Shown here piece after piece: positions 8,658-17,316 of a DNA stretch of 64,000 nucleotides. The notes beneath the pieces were generated by a model. That model was not told the origin of the DNA, ran no database searches, and saw nothing but the letters and a program-made list of their open reading frames with translations. The position numbers and the translations under genes were made by a program. Within the stretch, counting starts at the first letter, position 1. Each line of letters opens with the position of its first letter. Source of the stretch: Rhodococcus jostii RHA1 (GTDB taxonomy: Bacteria; Actinomycetota; Actinomycetes; Mycobacteriales; Mycobacteriaceae); contig NC_008268.1 in NCBI RefSeq assembly GCF_000014565.1, forward strand, positions 4,278,001 through 4,342,000, written 5' to 3'.

Positions 8658-9422
8658 GTGGTCGAGTTGAAGTCGGCGGCCGAGGTGCAGGCGATGCGCG
8701 CGGCGGGCCGGGTGGTGGCCGACGCCCTGGCCGCCGTGCGCGAGGCGGCCGCGATCGGGGTGACGCTTCAGGGGCTCGATGCGGTGGCCGCCGCGGTGAT
8801 CCGCGACGCGGGGGCGGAGCCCGTGTTCCTGAACTATCACCCGAACTGGGCGCCCAGCCCGTTTCCCGGGGTCATCTGCGCGAGCGTCAACGACGCGGTG
8901 GTGCACGGCATTCCCGGCGAATACCGACTCCGCGACGGTGACCTCGTCAGCATCGACTGCGGCGCCAGGCTCGCCGGCTGGTGCGGGGACGCCGCCGTGA
9001 GTTTCGTCGTGGGAACGGCCGACCCCGCCGACATCGCACTCGTCGAGGCCACCGAAGCCGCTCTCGCGCACGGCATTGCGGCCGCCCGGCCGGGAAACCG
9101 GTTGGGAGACATCGGTGCCGCCATCGGACTGTTCGCGCGCGGCGCGGGGTACGGGATGCTCGCCGACCACGGCGGGCACGGCATCGGCAGGCAGATGCAC
9201 GAAGATCCGCACGTGCCCAATGAGGGTCGCGTCGGGAAGGGAATGCTGTTGCGTCCCGGGATGGTGATCGCGATCGAACCCATGCTCATCGGCGACGGCA
9301 CCGACGACTACCGGCACGAGGCCGACGGCTGGACGCTCCGCACGGCGACGGGCGCCCGTGCCGCGCACAGCGAGCACACCGTCGCCATCGGTGAGGACGG
9401 ACCGGAAGTGTTGACGCGGTAG
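8658..9422 (+). CDS. map: Type I methionine aminopeptidase
   Basis: A 254-residue cytosolic metallopeptidase that removes the initiator methionine. The pita-bread fold is complete and all five metal ligands are present: Asp100 (VSIDCG), Asp111 (WCGDAAV), His174 (GGHGIG), Glu207 (AIEPM) and Glu239 (HSEHTV), plus catalytic His83 (VVHGIP). It starts at GTG 8658 after a GGAGGGTGA ribosome site. There is no N-terminal zinc-finger or SH3 extension, as in short bacterial forms. Actinomycetes often have more than one map gene; the dedicated divergent XRE regulator suggests a conditionally expressed copy. It ends 7 bp from the convergent membrane-protein gene. Confidence 0.92.
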   Translation: MVELKSAAEVQAMRAAGRVVADALAAVREAAAIGVTLQGLDAVAAAVIRDAGAEPVFLNYHPNWAPSPFPGVICASVNDAVVHGIPGEYRLRDGDLVSIDCGARLAGWCGDAAVSFVVGTADPADIALVEATEAALAHGIAAARPGNRLGDIGAAIGLFARGAGYGMLADHGGHGIGRQMHEDPHVPNEGRVGKGMLLRPGMVIAIEPMLIGDGTDDYRHEADGWTLRTATGARAAHSEHTVAIGEDGPEVLTR

Positions 9423-9429
9423 GACTTTC

Positions 9430-11220
9430 CTACGTCAGTGCTCGCACGTCCCACACCCACACGCCGTCGACCGGCTTCGCGGGCGCCCCGACGAGCTGCT
9501 GGACCGTCTCGCGCAGAACGCGATCGTTCTGGGTGTGCGGCAGGACCAGGACGTCGGCGTTCCAGAACTTCAGGTCCGTCAGTGCCTGGGCTTTCGCCGC
9601 CTCGCCGATGACAGGCACCTGGCCGGACGACTGTGCGGACGCGAGCAGTAGTGCGGTGGCGCGGTCGTCGGGCCCGTACTTGCCCTGGTCCTCGCTGCCG
9701 GCCGGGCCGACGAAATACCCACCGGCGATGGGAAATGCGAGATCCTGCTCGGTCTGCCAGCGCAGCATCCGCGCGTTCTCCGGGGAGGGAAGCGGGACCG
9801 TGACGACGGAGCCGTCGGTGACGTACTCCCGCCACGTGCCGTCGGCGAAGAAACTCGGTGCGGTGTCACGCTGCACGACGGCGAGCGGCGTGGGCGCCAG
9901 CGGAAGCAGCGCCACCGCGAGCCAGCCGACCCACAGCAGGGTGGTGGTCCGCTGGCCCTCGCGGGCGGACGCCAGGGCGCGGTCGGTGCCCAGCGCGAGC
10001 AGCAGGGCGGCGGCGGGCAGGCAGCCCATCGCGAAGCGCGATTCGAGGACGGATTCGAGGAGCGGCAGGTGTGAGATCAGCTTCCACGGCAGGGGAATTC
10101 CGGTGTCCCAGCCGCCGATAGTCAGCGAAGTCCCGAGCGACAGGACGCCCATCACTGCGACGGTCGCGGCCGCGGCGCGAGCCAGGGGCATGCGCCACAG
10201 CCACAGGGCCGAGAGGCCGAGGAGGATCAGCAGGGGCCAGCCGAAATACGCGTTCTCCTCGGTGGCGTTCATGCTGAACTCGGCGGACCCGGGCTCGCCT
10301 GCCAGTGAGGACGTCGGAAAGCTGGTGAACGCTTCGGTGTCGTTGCCGACGGGGCCGTGTTCGATCGCCCGGTAGCTGTCGGGCCCGAAGAACTGCCACC
10401 ACAGGGGAACGGCGGCGATGGCCAGCGCGACGCCGCCGGCAATCGCGAACCCCTTGATGCTGCGCGTGGCCGCCGCGAATGCCGCACGCGGACGTGACGC
10501 CGCGAAGGCGGCACCGAAAACCGCGAACGCCAGCGCGTAGATCAGCAGCGGTTCTTCGCCGAGGAAGATCTGATAGGCGATCAGCAAGCCGAGGACGATG
10601 CCGTCGCGCACCGGGCGCACACCGCTACCCAGCCTGATCACGGCCAGCGCGATGAAGGGCAGCAGGAACAGGGCGACGAAGTTGGGGTGCCCGTTGGTGT
10701 GCGAGATCAGGGCGGGGGCGAAACCGCACAGACCGCCGCCGACGGCGGCCGCGAGCCGCGACGACACGACATGCCGCGAAAACACCCAATACCAGGCAAT
10801 CGCCGTGCCCGACAGGCCAAGTGTGAGCGCGAGAGTGAAGGTGACATTCGGTCCGAACAACAACGTGACCGGCGCCAGCGGGATGCTGATGCCGAACATG
10901 GCCGTGTTGCCCATGAGATTGACGCCCAGCGGGTAGTTCTGCAGGTCGCTGGAGAGCGGATTGTCCAGATGGACCAGAGAGCGGGCGGCGACCGCGAAGA
11001 ACCACTCCCACATCGTCTGGTCCTGGCCGCTGCGCACCAGATAGCCGGTCCCGAGGTGTTTCCACTGGCGGGCCAACACGAATGCCGCGAGGCCGCCGTA
11101 GAAGACGACCGCCGCGACATCGGCCGGGTGCGGCCGGAGACGGGAGCGGAGAGGGCGAGCAGTGGTGCTGGTGCTCGATGCCTGGCGAGTGGTCTCGACC
11201 TGGGTGAGTATCTCAGTCAC
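9430..11220 (-). CDS. Polytopic membrane protein, probable GT-C-type glycosyltransferase
   Basis: A 596-residue protein with a short cytoplasmic N-terminus, about 10-12 hydrophobic helices (first about 35-50) and a soluble C-terminal domain (about 455-596). The first loop holds a Gln/Asp-rich segment (RSGQDQTMWEWFF, then DNPLSSDLQNYPLGVN), where GT-C enzymes keep their catalytic acid. The C-terminal part (FFADGTWREYVTDGSVVTVPLPS) is typical of the extracytoplasmic domain in polyprenyl-phosphate-sugar-dependent transferases. No named family is recognised with certainty. Its place near aftA and emb suggests wall glycan work. It is divergent from the porin gene across a 214-bp AT-richer gap and convergent with map. 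Confidence 0.65.
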   Translation of the reverse strand: MTEILTQVETTRQASSTSTTARPLRSRLRPHPADVAAVVFYGGLAAFVLARQWKHLGTGYLVRSGQDQTMWEWFFAVAARSLVHLDNPLSSDLQNYPLGVNLMGNTAMFGISIPLAPVTLLFGPNVTFTLALTLGLSGTAIAWYWVFSRHVVSSRLAAAVGGGLCGFAPALISHTNGHPNFVALFLLPFIALAVIRLGSGVRPVRDGIVLGLLIAYQIFLGEEPLLIYALAFAVFGAAFAASRPRAAFAAATRSIKGFAIAGGVALAIAAVPLWWQFFGPDSYRAIEHGPVGNDTEAFTSFPTSSLAGEPGSAEFSMNATEENAYFGWPLLILLGLSALWLWRMPLARAAAATVAVMGVLSLGTSLTIGGWDTGIPLPWKLISHLPLLESVLESRFAMGCLPAAALLLALGTDRALASAREGQRTTTLLWVGWLAVALLPLAPTPLAVVQRDTAPSFFADGTWREYVTDGSVVTVPLPSPENARMLRWQTEQDLAFPIAGGYFVGPAGSEDQGKYGPDDRATALLLASAQSSGQVPVIGEAAKAQALTDLKFWNADVLVLPHTQNDRVLRETVQQLVGAPAKPVDGVWVWDVRALT

Positions 11221-11434
11221 GCAGCTGCGCCTCCGGTTCTCGGGTCGATGTCAATCGACCGAGGGTACCGGAGGTCGCTGAGAGCTTCCTGGGTTGCGAT
11301 CGCGTGATTGTTGCGTGTATCACATCAAGTTGATTTGTGAACTTCTGATCAATACAGGGATATTCTCCTGCCCCACTGGTTACGCTCAGCATGCTTTTTC
11401 GTATCGGTTGCAGTGCACTCTGAATGGGGTCGGC
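11221..11434. promoter_or_regulatory. Divergent promoter region between the GT-C-like gene and the porin gene
   Basis: A 214-bp stretch that is AT-richer than its surroundings, especially 11300-11400, as expected for promoters on both strands. I see no confident -35/-10 pair or clean operator. A TCACA...TGTGA pair near 11320-11340 is in outward orientation and does not match a CRP site. Confidence 0.4.
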
Positions 11435-12136
11435 ATGACGGACATCAGCACATCTCGATTTGGGTACAAACGATTCACACGCTCGGTGGCAGTCGCAGGC
11501 ATCGCCGCGCTGGCCATGGTCATGGGCAATGGCACTGCGTCGGCCGGCGTGGACAATTCCAGCTCCGTGATCGACGCAAGAGGAAATCGCATCGAAGTCG
11601 TGCAGGGCGACACGGTGTATCAGGTCGTACCGCCGCTGGACGGCGTACCCACCAGCGTGGAGTTCTTCCACAACGGCTACGCCGGGGTCGCCATCACCGG
11701 GCCGAACGCGGAGGAGTTCAAGGGGACTCAGCTCACGGTCGGTTATCAGATCGGTTATCCGGTCGCACTGGCAGGCGCGACGATCGTTCTGAACACGCCC
11801 GGACTCGGGTTCGCGATCGGGTCGAGCAACGGAATCAACCTGGGACTCGTTCCGGACTTCACGCTGGACCTGAACGCGGGTACCAACGCGGAACTCGCCG
11901 GTGACATCATTCCGTCGCAGGAACTCGACATCGACCTGGAGCCCGGTGGAATCACCACCGTTCCGATCCTCGAGGGTCAGGAGTTCGACGGATCGGCCGC
12001 TGTGGTCAGGATGCAGGGAGTTCATGGCTCCATCTCCGGTGCTATCGGGCCGGTCACCATCCGTCCGTACGCGATGGCCGTGACGGAGAACGGTGACACC
12101 GTGATGACTTACGGTGTGCCGCAGAAGCTCAACTAG
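11435..12136 (+). CDS. MspA-family mycolate-membrane porin
   Basis: A 233-residue secreted outer-membrane porin that lets small hydrophilic solutes cross the mycolate layer. A Sec signal peptide (charged start, hydrophobic RSVAVAGIAALAMVMG, cleavage after TASA) precedes a beta-rich mature protein with the MspA pattern: VDNSSSVIDARGNRIEVVQGD, PTSVEFFHNGYAGVAITGP, YQIGYPV, GLGFAIGSSNGINLG and PYAMAVTENGDTVMTYGVP. The ATG at 11435 follows GGGGT and gives a normal signal peptide; upstream starts would spoil it. A strong hairpin at 12166-12191 follows the stop. The length is close to MspA. Confidence 0.9.
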   Translation: MTDISTSRFGYKRFTRSVAVAGIAALAMVMGNGTASAGVDNSSSVIDARGNRIEVVQGDTVYQVVPPLDGVPTSVEFFHNGYAGVAITGPNAEEFKGTQLTVGYQIGYPVALAGATIVLNTPGLGFAIGSSNGINLGLVPDFTLDLNAGTNAELAGDIIPSQELDIDLEPGGITTVPILEGQEFDGSAAVVRMQGVHGSISGAIGPVTIRPYAMAVTENGDTVMTYGVPQKLN

Positions 12137-12408
12137 GCAGCCCGCCCGACAGGGTGCCTGACAGGGGTCGCCGGACTGACGTCCGGCGACCTTTGTCGAC
12201 TGACATGGACGACGACGTCGCCTGTGATCCACGCGGCGGCACCGAGCAAGGCGATCACGAAAAGCATCCAGTGCCCGACGTAGGCACCGACGATCGCTCC
12301 GATCGTCACGGCGAGTCCGGCATGCACCACCACCTCACCGCCGGCGGTGCCGAGGAGGTAGTCTTCGGCACCGCTACCGGCACGTCGAGGGCCCACTGCA
12401 TCCGGCAT
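12133..12408 (-). CDS. Small two-helix membrane protein of unknown function
   Basis: A 91-residue protein with a hydrophilic start, two hydrophobic segments (about 28-45 and 48-68, GLAVTIGAIVGAYVGHWMLFVIALLGAAAWI) and a basic tail. The ATG at 12408 has a good ribosome site (GAGGAGCGGTC), which supports a real gene. It lies 112 bp after aftA on the same strand and overlaps the convergent porin stop by 4 bp. Its C-terminal codons also contain the porin terminator hairpin, so the tail may not be under coding selection. It could act as a partner of the wall enzymes; I recognise no family. Confidence 0.6.
   Translation of the reverse strand: MPDAVGPRRAGSGAEDYLLGTAGGEVVVHAGLAVTIGAIVGAYVGHWMLFVIALLGAAAWITGDVVVHVSRQRSPDVSPATPVRHPVGRAA
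12166..12191 (+). terminator. Terminator after the porin gene
   Basis: GGTCGCCGGAC and GTCCGGCGACC form a perfect 11-bp stem with a TGAC loop, followed by TTTGT. It begins 30 bp after the porin stop and overlaps the 3' end of the convergent small gene. Confidence 0.8.
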
Positions 12409-12520
12409 GACCGCTCCTCGCGACGACCCGACAATTCCCCTCGGGGCGCGGAAAATACCCGCCTCCCTGATTGGCTGCGGGGTTCCCGCGAGGTAGGCGA
12501 GATAAACGTGAACAGACCGA

Positions 12521-14413
12521 TCAGTTTCTTGTGACGACCACGAACGGCCCGGTCTCCGACACCGTGAATCGGGGGCCGTCGAACAGTTCTTTCGGGAACG
12601 TGACGGTGTAGCGGCGCACGTTGGGATCGTTGGGATACACGTCCTCGGCGAGCCGCAGGGTGTACCCGTCGGGGCCCTGCCGGAACACGAACGCGTCGGG
12701 GGCGCGCCACGGCGCCGCGTCGAGTGCGGCCACCAACTGGTCGGGCGTCTCGAGTTCGCTCCAGTCCGCGATGGTCCGGGCGCGTCCGGCGAAGTCCGCC
12801 AGGGGATTCGAGTAGTGCGACGTCAGCGCCTGGAACCCGAGGTAGGGGTAGAAGCTGAGGAAACTGGTGTCGGCGGTGAGGACCACCGTGTCGTCGCGGT
12901 CGCGGGGGACCCGCGCCTGGATCAGCTCGTCGACTGCCGCGTAGTGGGCGGCGGCGCCGGGTGGGCGCTGGTCGGCGCGTTCACCGTTGCCGTCGGTGTC
13001 GGTGTAGGCGACGGCGATGTCGGAGTCGAGGAACTTGGGGATGTTCTGGACGAACGACAGCGCGCCCAGCACACCGATCACCAGGACCGCCCCCTTGACC
13101 CGCGGGTTGTCACTGGTCGCGAGCACGAGCCAGCCTGCGAATTCGACGAATCCGAAGACACCCGCCGCGCCGAGCAGGACGATCAGCACAGGCTCGAGCC
13201 GGAACGAGAGGAGGGTGCTGCCGAGCACGGTGACCGCCATCGACAGCAGCGACCACAGGTAGATGGCCACCACCCCGACGCCGAGTGCCTGCGCGCGCCG
13301 CGACGTCGACGCGCGGGCGACGAGCCAGATGGTGCCGAGCAGGCACAGCGCCCCGGTGAGGGAGAAGTGGATCATCGGCAGCGGCAGATGCGCGCCTGCC
13401 TCGGGCAGATAGTGCAGCGCTGTTCCCGACGCCGCGGGCGAACCGCCCACGACCTTCAGCAGATACGGCAGCCAGACGGTCAGTGCGAGAAGGCCGGACA
13501 CTGCGGCGATCACGATCAGCCGGACCAGCGGATCGAACGCCGCCCGCCACGACTTCCGGGCGCGTATCCGCAGGGTCGCGGCGAGCAGTGCGAGCAGGGT
13601 GACCGCGAAGGCGGCGAGTCCGAGATACAGCGTGTAGAACGTGGCGGCGAGGCCGAGGAACAGTCCGGTGCCGATCACGGCGCCCCAGCCGCCGCGCCCG
13701 TCGACGCGGTTCAGACCGCCCCAGGCGAGGACGAGTGCGGGGCCGATCAGCAGGGTGATGACGGCGCCGTACGGTTCGGGTGATCCGTAGGCCAGGACGA
13801 GTGCCGTGGTCGCGAGGGACACGACGATGGCCAGGTCGTGGCGGATCAGGTTGCTCCACAACACCAGTGCCACGACGGCTGCGACGGCGAGCGATCCGAT
13901 GGCGTACGGCTTGAAGGCTTCCCAGCCGTCCGTACCGAGGAGGTTGGCGACGCGCCCGCCCACCCAGAACCAGCCGGCCGGGTAGTACGGCGGCAGGTCG
14001 GCGTACGTCATGTCGCGCAACGCCGCCGAGTCGGTCAGCCGCGTGAGGTACTCGGTGCGGAACTCCTGGTCGACGGAGACGCCGTGCAGGTAGAGCTTGG
14101 TGGCCGCGAGCGGCAGACCGAGGGTGACGGTCACGAACCCGGACAGGCTCGCCCACGACAGCAGCCGGGCGAAGCGCGGGGCCCGGTGCAGTCGCACGAG
14201 CAGCACCGACACCGCGATACCTGCGATGGCCACGACCTGGCCGACGGTGGTGACGGCCTGGGTCACGTTGGACGAGTTGAACGCCGGCCACTGCACCCGC
14301 GCGAACGCGAACAGTCCGACCGCCGCCACCACTGCGGCCACGACGGCCCCCAGCAGCATTTCGACAGCTGTCGACAGGGACCGTCGGGCCGGTGCTACGT
14401 CTGCTTCCGTCAC
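12521..14413 (-). CDS. aftA: Arabinofuranosyltransferase AftA
   Basis: GT-C (GT85) membrane enzyme that primes the galactan chain with its first arabinofuranose from decaprenyl-phospho-arabinose. From GTG 14413 it has 630 residues, close to M. tuberculosis AftA. There are about 11-13 helices, and the large first extracytoplasmic loop carries the expected DQEFRTEYLTRLTDSAALRDMTYADLPPYYPAGWFW, with acidic residues suited to catalysis. A soluble C-terminal domain spans about 470-630. The frame stays open to 14506, but that extension overlaps dprE2; the GTG lies 11 nt after the dprE2 stop, matching an operon dprE1-dprE2-aftA as in mycobacteria. Confidence 0.93.
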   Translation of the reverse strand: MTEADVAPARRSLSTAVEMLLGAVVAAVVAAVGLFAFARVQWPAFNSSNVTQAVTTVGQVVAIAGIAVSVLLVRLHRAPRFARLLSWASLSGFVTVTLGLPLAATKLYLHGVSVDQEFRTEYLTRLTDSAALRDMTYADLPPYYPAGWFWVGGRVANLLGTDGWEAFKPYAIGSLAVAAVVALVLWSNLIRHDLAIVVSLATTALVLAYGSPEPYGAVITLLIGPALVLAWGGLNRVDGRGGWGAVIGTGLFLGLAATFYTLYLGLAAFAVTLLALLAATLRIRARKSWRAAFDPLVRLIVIAAVSGLLALTVWLPYLLKVVGGSPAASGTALHYLPEAGAHLPLPMIHFSLTGALCLLGTIWLVARASTSRRAQALGVGVVAIYLWSLLSMAVTVLGSTLLSFRLEPVLIVLLGAAGVFGFVEFAGWLVLATSDNPRVKGAVLVIGVLGALSFVQNIPKFLDSDIAVAYTDTDGNGERADQRPPGAAAHYAAVDELIQARVPRDRDDTVVLTADTSFLSFYPYLGFQALTSHYSNPLADFAGRARTIADWSELETPDQLVAALDAAPWRAPDAFVFRQGPDGYTLRLAEDVYPNDPNVRRYTVTFPKELFDGPRFTVSETGPFVVVTRN

Positions 14414-14424
14414 GAGGGCGAAGC

Positions 14425-15186
14425 TTAGATGGGCAGCTTCTTGAAGATCGGTCGCGGGATGTGCCGCAGGATCATCATCACGTAGCGGAAGGCGCCCGGC
14501 GCCCACACGAGATCCTTGCCCTTCTCCGCCGACGTGACGGCGAGCTTGGCCACGTCTTCCTTGTTCACGGTGAGCGGGGCTTCCTTCACGTCCGCGGACA
14601 TGCGGGTGCGGACCTGGCCGGGACGGATGACGAGGACGCGCGGACCGAACTCGCGCAGTGCCTCACCGAGTCCGAGGTAGAAGCCGTCGAGTCCGGCCTT
14701 GGTGGATCCGTATACGAAGTTGGAGCGGCGCACGCGCTCACCGGCAGCGGACGACATGGCGATGATCTGCCCGAAGCCCTGCGCCTTCATCTTCTCGCCC
14801 ACGAGCACGCCCACCGACACCGCGGCCGTGTAGTTGACCTCGGCGATCTGGACGGCCTTGCGCTGGTTCTGCCACAGTTCCTCGGCGTCGCCGAGCAGGC
14901 CGAACGCGACGATGGCGACGTCGACGTCGCTTTTGGCCCACGCCTCGTCGATGACCTTCGGGTGGCTCTCGGTGTCGACGGCGTCGAAGTCGATGACGTC
15001 GACGGCGTTGGCGCCGGCCGCCTTCAGCTGGGCGACGGCGGCATCGCGACCGGGATCGCCCGGCAGTGCGGCGAGGATCACCCGCATCGGCGCCTTCTTC
15101 AGGTACTCCTCGCAGATCGCGAGACCGATCTCGGAGGTGCCACCGAGCAGCAGCAGAGTCTGGGGGTTCCCGACAGCGTTGATCAC
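14425..15186 (-). CDS. dprE2: Decaprenylphospho-2-keto-ribose reductase DprE2
   Basis: A 253-residue short-chain dehydrogenase that, with DprE1, epimerises decaprenyl-phospho-ribose to decaprenyl-phospho-arabinose, the arabinose donor for AftA and Emb. The N-terminal nucleotide-binding motif is LLGGTSEIG (about 14-22), the NYTAA segment is about 113-117, and the catalytic Ser (MSSAAGER) and YGSTKAG are in place. The start is GTG 15186, whose G is the last base of the dprE1 stop codon (TAGTG), so translation is coupled. The C-terminal [11 protein letters not shown] is typical of the family. Confidence 0.95.
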   Translation of the reverse strand: MINAVGNPQTLLLLGGTSEIGLAICEEYLKKAPMRVILAALPGDPGRDAAVAQLKAAGANAVDVIDFDAVDTESHPKVIDEAWAKSDVDVAIVAFGLLGDAEELWQNQRKAVQIAEVNYTAAVSVGVLVGEKMKAQGFGQIIAMSSAAGERVRRSNFVYGSTKAGLDGFYLGLGEALREFGPRVLVIRPGQVRTRMSADVKEAPLTVNKEDVAKLAVTSAEKGKDLVWAPGAFRYVMMILRHIPRPIFKKLPI

Positions 15187-16619
15187 TAGAGTTCCAACCT
15201 TCTGGACATATCGGAGGCGAAGACATTGGTGGGGTCGTACTTGCGGCGGGTGGCGATCCACTCGTCGATCCGCGGGTACATGGCGTGGAAGGTCTCGGCG
15301 GTGGTCCGCGAGTCCTTGGCCGTGTAGAGGCGGCCGCCGAACTTCAGGACCCGCTTGTCGAGTTCGGTGACGAACTCGTTCAGGCCGGGCTTGATGCGGA
15401 AGTCGACGCAGATGTTCCAGCCCGGGATCGGGAAGCTCAGCGGGGCCTGGTTGCCCTCGCCGAACAGCTTGAACACGTTGAGGAACGAGTAGTGCCCCGA
15501 CTTCTGGATGTCGCGGATGATGGCCTTGAACTCCTCGACCGCGGTGGTCGGCACCACGAACTGGTACTGCAGGAACCCGTTGGATCCGTAGGCGCGGTTC
15601 CACTCACCGAACATGTCGAGCGGGTGGTAGAACTGCGTCAAGTTTTGAACCTTGTCGCGGTAGGTGCCGGACTTCCGGAACCACAGCTCGCCGATCATCG
15701 AGAAGTTGAACTTGTTGGCCAGGCCGTTCGGGAAGACGTCCGGGAATGTCAGCAGCTGCGGAGCGTCGAACGCAAGAGGGTTCTTCTGCAGCTTGGCCGG
15801 CAACTGGTCGAGCTTCGCGAGCGAACCGCGGGAGATCGCCGCGCGACCCAGCTTCGGCGGCGCCGCGATGGCGTCGAACCAGGCGCTCGAGTACTCGTAG
15901 TTGGATTCGCTGCCGTCGCTGTGCAGCGCGATGGTCTCGTCGAGCGTCTGGGTCACGTCACCGTCGGCGATGAAGTACGCCGTCTCGGTGGGCGTCATCT
16001 TGATGGTCGCCTTGAGGATGATGCCCGTCAGGCCCATGCCGCCGATCGTCGCCCAGAACAGTGCGCCCTTGGGGTCGTTGCGGCCGCCCTTCGGCGTCAG
16101 CGTGCGTACCTTGCCGTCGGCGGTGAGCAGGTCCAACGACACCACGTGGTTACCGAAGCTGCCGGCGCTGTGATGGTTCTTGCCGTGGATGTCGGAGCCG
16201 ATGGCGCCGCCGATGGTGACCTGCCGGGTGCCCGGCAGCACCGGAACCCACAGCCCGAACGGCAGGGCCGCCTTCATCAGCTGGTCCAGGTTGACGCCGG
16301 CGTCGACCTCCACCAGGTGGGTGTCGCGGTCGATGCGGTGGATCCGGTTCAGCGCATTCATGTCGATGACCAGGCCACCGGCATTCTGCGCCGGGTCGCC
16401 GTAGGAGCGGCCGAGGCCACGGGCGATCACCCCACGCTGCAGGTGAGCGGGCTTCGACTCGTTCTGCTCCGCGACCTGGGCGACCGCTCGCGCGATCACT
16501 TCCACGTCGGGAGTGGACAGCACCTGCGCGGTAGTGGGCGCGGTGCGTCCCCAGCCGGTGAGGGTGCGGGTCTGTGTGGGGAGCGCCTGGGTGGGCGTCT
16601 CTTCTGCTGTCGTGGACAT
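15186..16619 (-). CDS. dprE1: Decaprenylphosphoryl-beta-D-ribose oxidase DprE1
   Basis: A 477-residue FAD-dependent oxidase of the VAO/PCMH fold that makes decaprenyl-phospho-2-keto-ribose. The FAD domain includes [16 protein letters not shown] (67-82) and [14 protein letters not shown] (137-150). The substrate domain has [18 protein letters not shown] residues, with Cys404 in GWNICVDF and Lys435 in YTAKDSR, corresponding to M. tuberculosis Cys387 and Lys418. Cys387 is the residue trapped by benzothiazinones, so susceptibility is expected. The ATG at 16619 is chosen; the longer open frame runs into the palindrome at 16655-16700. It is the first gene of dprE1-dprE2-aftA and is divergent from gtrA. 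Confidence 0.96.
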   Translation of the reverse strand: MSTTAEETPTQALPTQTRTLTGWGRTAPTTAQVLSTPDVEVIARAVAQVAEQNESKPAHLQRGVIARGLGRSYGDPAQNAGGLVIDMNALNRIHRIDRDTHLVEVDAGVNLDQLMKAALPFGLWVPVLPGTRQVTIGGAIGSDIHGKNHHSAGSFGNHVVSLDLLTADGKVRTLTPKGGRNDPKGALFWATIGGMGLTGIILKATIKMTPTETAYFIADGDVTQTLDETIALHSDGSESNYEYSSAWFDAIAAPPKLGRAAISRGSLAKLDQLPAKLQKNPLAFDAPQLLTFPDVFPNGLANKFNFSMIGELWFRKSGTYRDKVQNLTQFYHPLDMFGEWNRAYGSNGFLQYQFVVPTTAVEEFKAIIRDIQKSGHYSFLNVFKLFGEGNQAPLSFPIPGWNICVDFRIKPGLNEFVTELDKRVLKFGGRLYTAKDSRTTAETFHAMYPRIDEWIATRRKYDPTNVFASDMSRRLEL

Positions 16620-16654
16620 CGAGGTAGAGGGTACCCGGAGGCCGGCCCCGCGGG

Positions 16655-16700
16655 CCCGTGCGTACTTATCCACCGCACGCGGTCGACAAGTACTCACGGG
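16655..16700. repeat. Intact palindromic repeat in the dprE1/gtrA divergent region
   Basis: Two 22-nt arms (16655-16676 and 16679-16700) pair at 19 of 22 positions around a 2-nt centre. The outer part, CCCGTG(C/A)GTACTT, matches the repeat split by the IS at 6520 and 8360. It lies between two divergent starts, so it cannot be a simple terminator of either gene; a dispersed genomic repeat or a regulatory structure is more likely. Confidence 0.8.
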
Positions 16701-16717
16701 GCGCTAGCCTCGTCGTC

Positions 16718-17194
16718 GTGTCAGAAACCCAGCCGAGTCACGAGCACGAACCGCACGTTCCGCTCCCCGTCGAGATCCCCGTCACCGAGAACATCGCGGA
16801 CGACGCACTGGACCTGAAGACGCAGATCATCCGTTTCGTCCTGACCGGCGGATTGTCGGCGATCGTCGACTTCGGCCTGTACGTCCTGCTGTTCGAAGTT
16901 GTCGGGCTCCCCGTGAACGTGGCGAAGTCGATCAGCTTCATCGCGGGCACCACCACCGCGTACCTGATCAACCGCCGGTGGACGTTCAAGGCCGAACCGA
17001 GCCGTGCCCGCTTCGTGGCCGTCGTCATCCTCTACGCGGTCACGTTCGCCGTGCAGGTGGGCCTCAACTGGGTGATGTATCACGCTTTCCCCGACGAATG
17101 GTGGCGTCTGCCGCTCGCGTTCGTCATCGCCCAGGGCACGGCGACGGTCATCAATTTCGTCGTGCAGCGCGCGGTGATCTTCAAGATCCACTAG
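16718..17194 (+). CDS. GtrA-family membrane protein (Rv3789-like)
   Basis: A 158-residue protein with a soluble N-terminus (about 1-30) and four transmembrane helices (IIRFVLTGGLSAIVDFGLYVLLF; VAKSISFIAGTTTAYLINRRWTF; FVAVVILYAVTFAVQVGLNWVM; PLAFVIAQGTATVINFVVQR), the GtrA/DPMS pattern with the NRRWTF motif. In M. tuberculosis the gene beside dprE1 (Rv3789) belongs to this family and has been proposed to move or handle decaprenyl-phospho-arabinose. The start is GTG 16718. The gene is divergent from dprE1. Confidence 0.85.
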   Translation: MSETQPSHEHEPHVPLPVEIPVTENIADDALDLKTQIIRFVLTGGLSAIVDFGLYVLLFEVVGLPVNVAKSISFIAGTTTAYLINRRWTFKAEPSRARFVAVVILYAVTFAVQVGLNWVMYHAFPDEWWRLPLAFVIAQGTATVINFVVQRAVIFKIH

Positions 17195-17225
17195 GGCCTG
17201 CCGGGCAACCGCACGGCAATGCCCT
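17193..17225 (+). terminator. Possible terminator after gtrA
   Basis: AGGGC-CT-GCCG pairs with CGGC-AAT-GCCCT to form an interrupted hairpin starting at the gtrA stop codon. There is no T-tract, so this is moderate evidence only. Confidence 0.4.
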
Positions 17226-17316
17226 GGCGGGTGCTGCGATGACCCCGATCCGGGGGTTTCGGTAACGACTCAGCAACTTCTCTGGCGCGGCAGGCGTGTT
17301 CGGTGAGAATCGATCA

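Noticed and set aside
8604..9377. Long minus-strand extension of the XRE protein
   Set aside because: It is antisense to map, which has all metal ligands; only the last 86 codons encode a domain.
11320..11341. TCACA...TGTGA pair before the porin gene as a CRP site
   Set aside because: The half-sites are in reverse order relative to the TGTGA-N6-TCACA consensus and the spacing is wrong.
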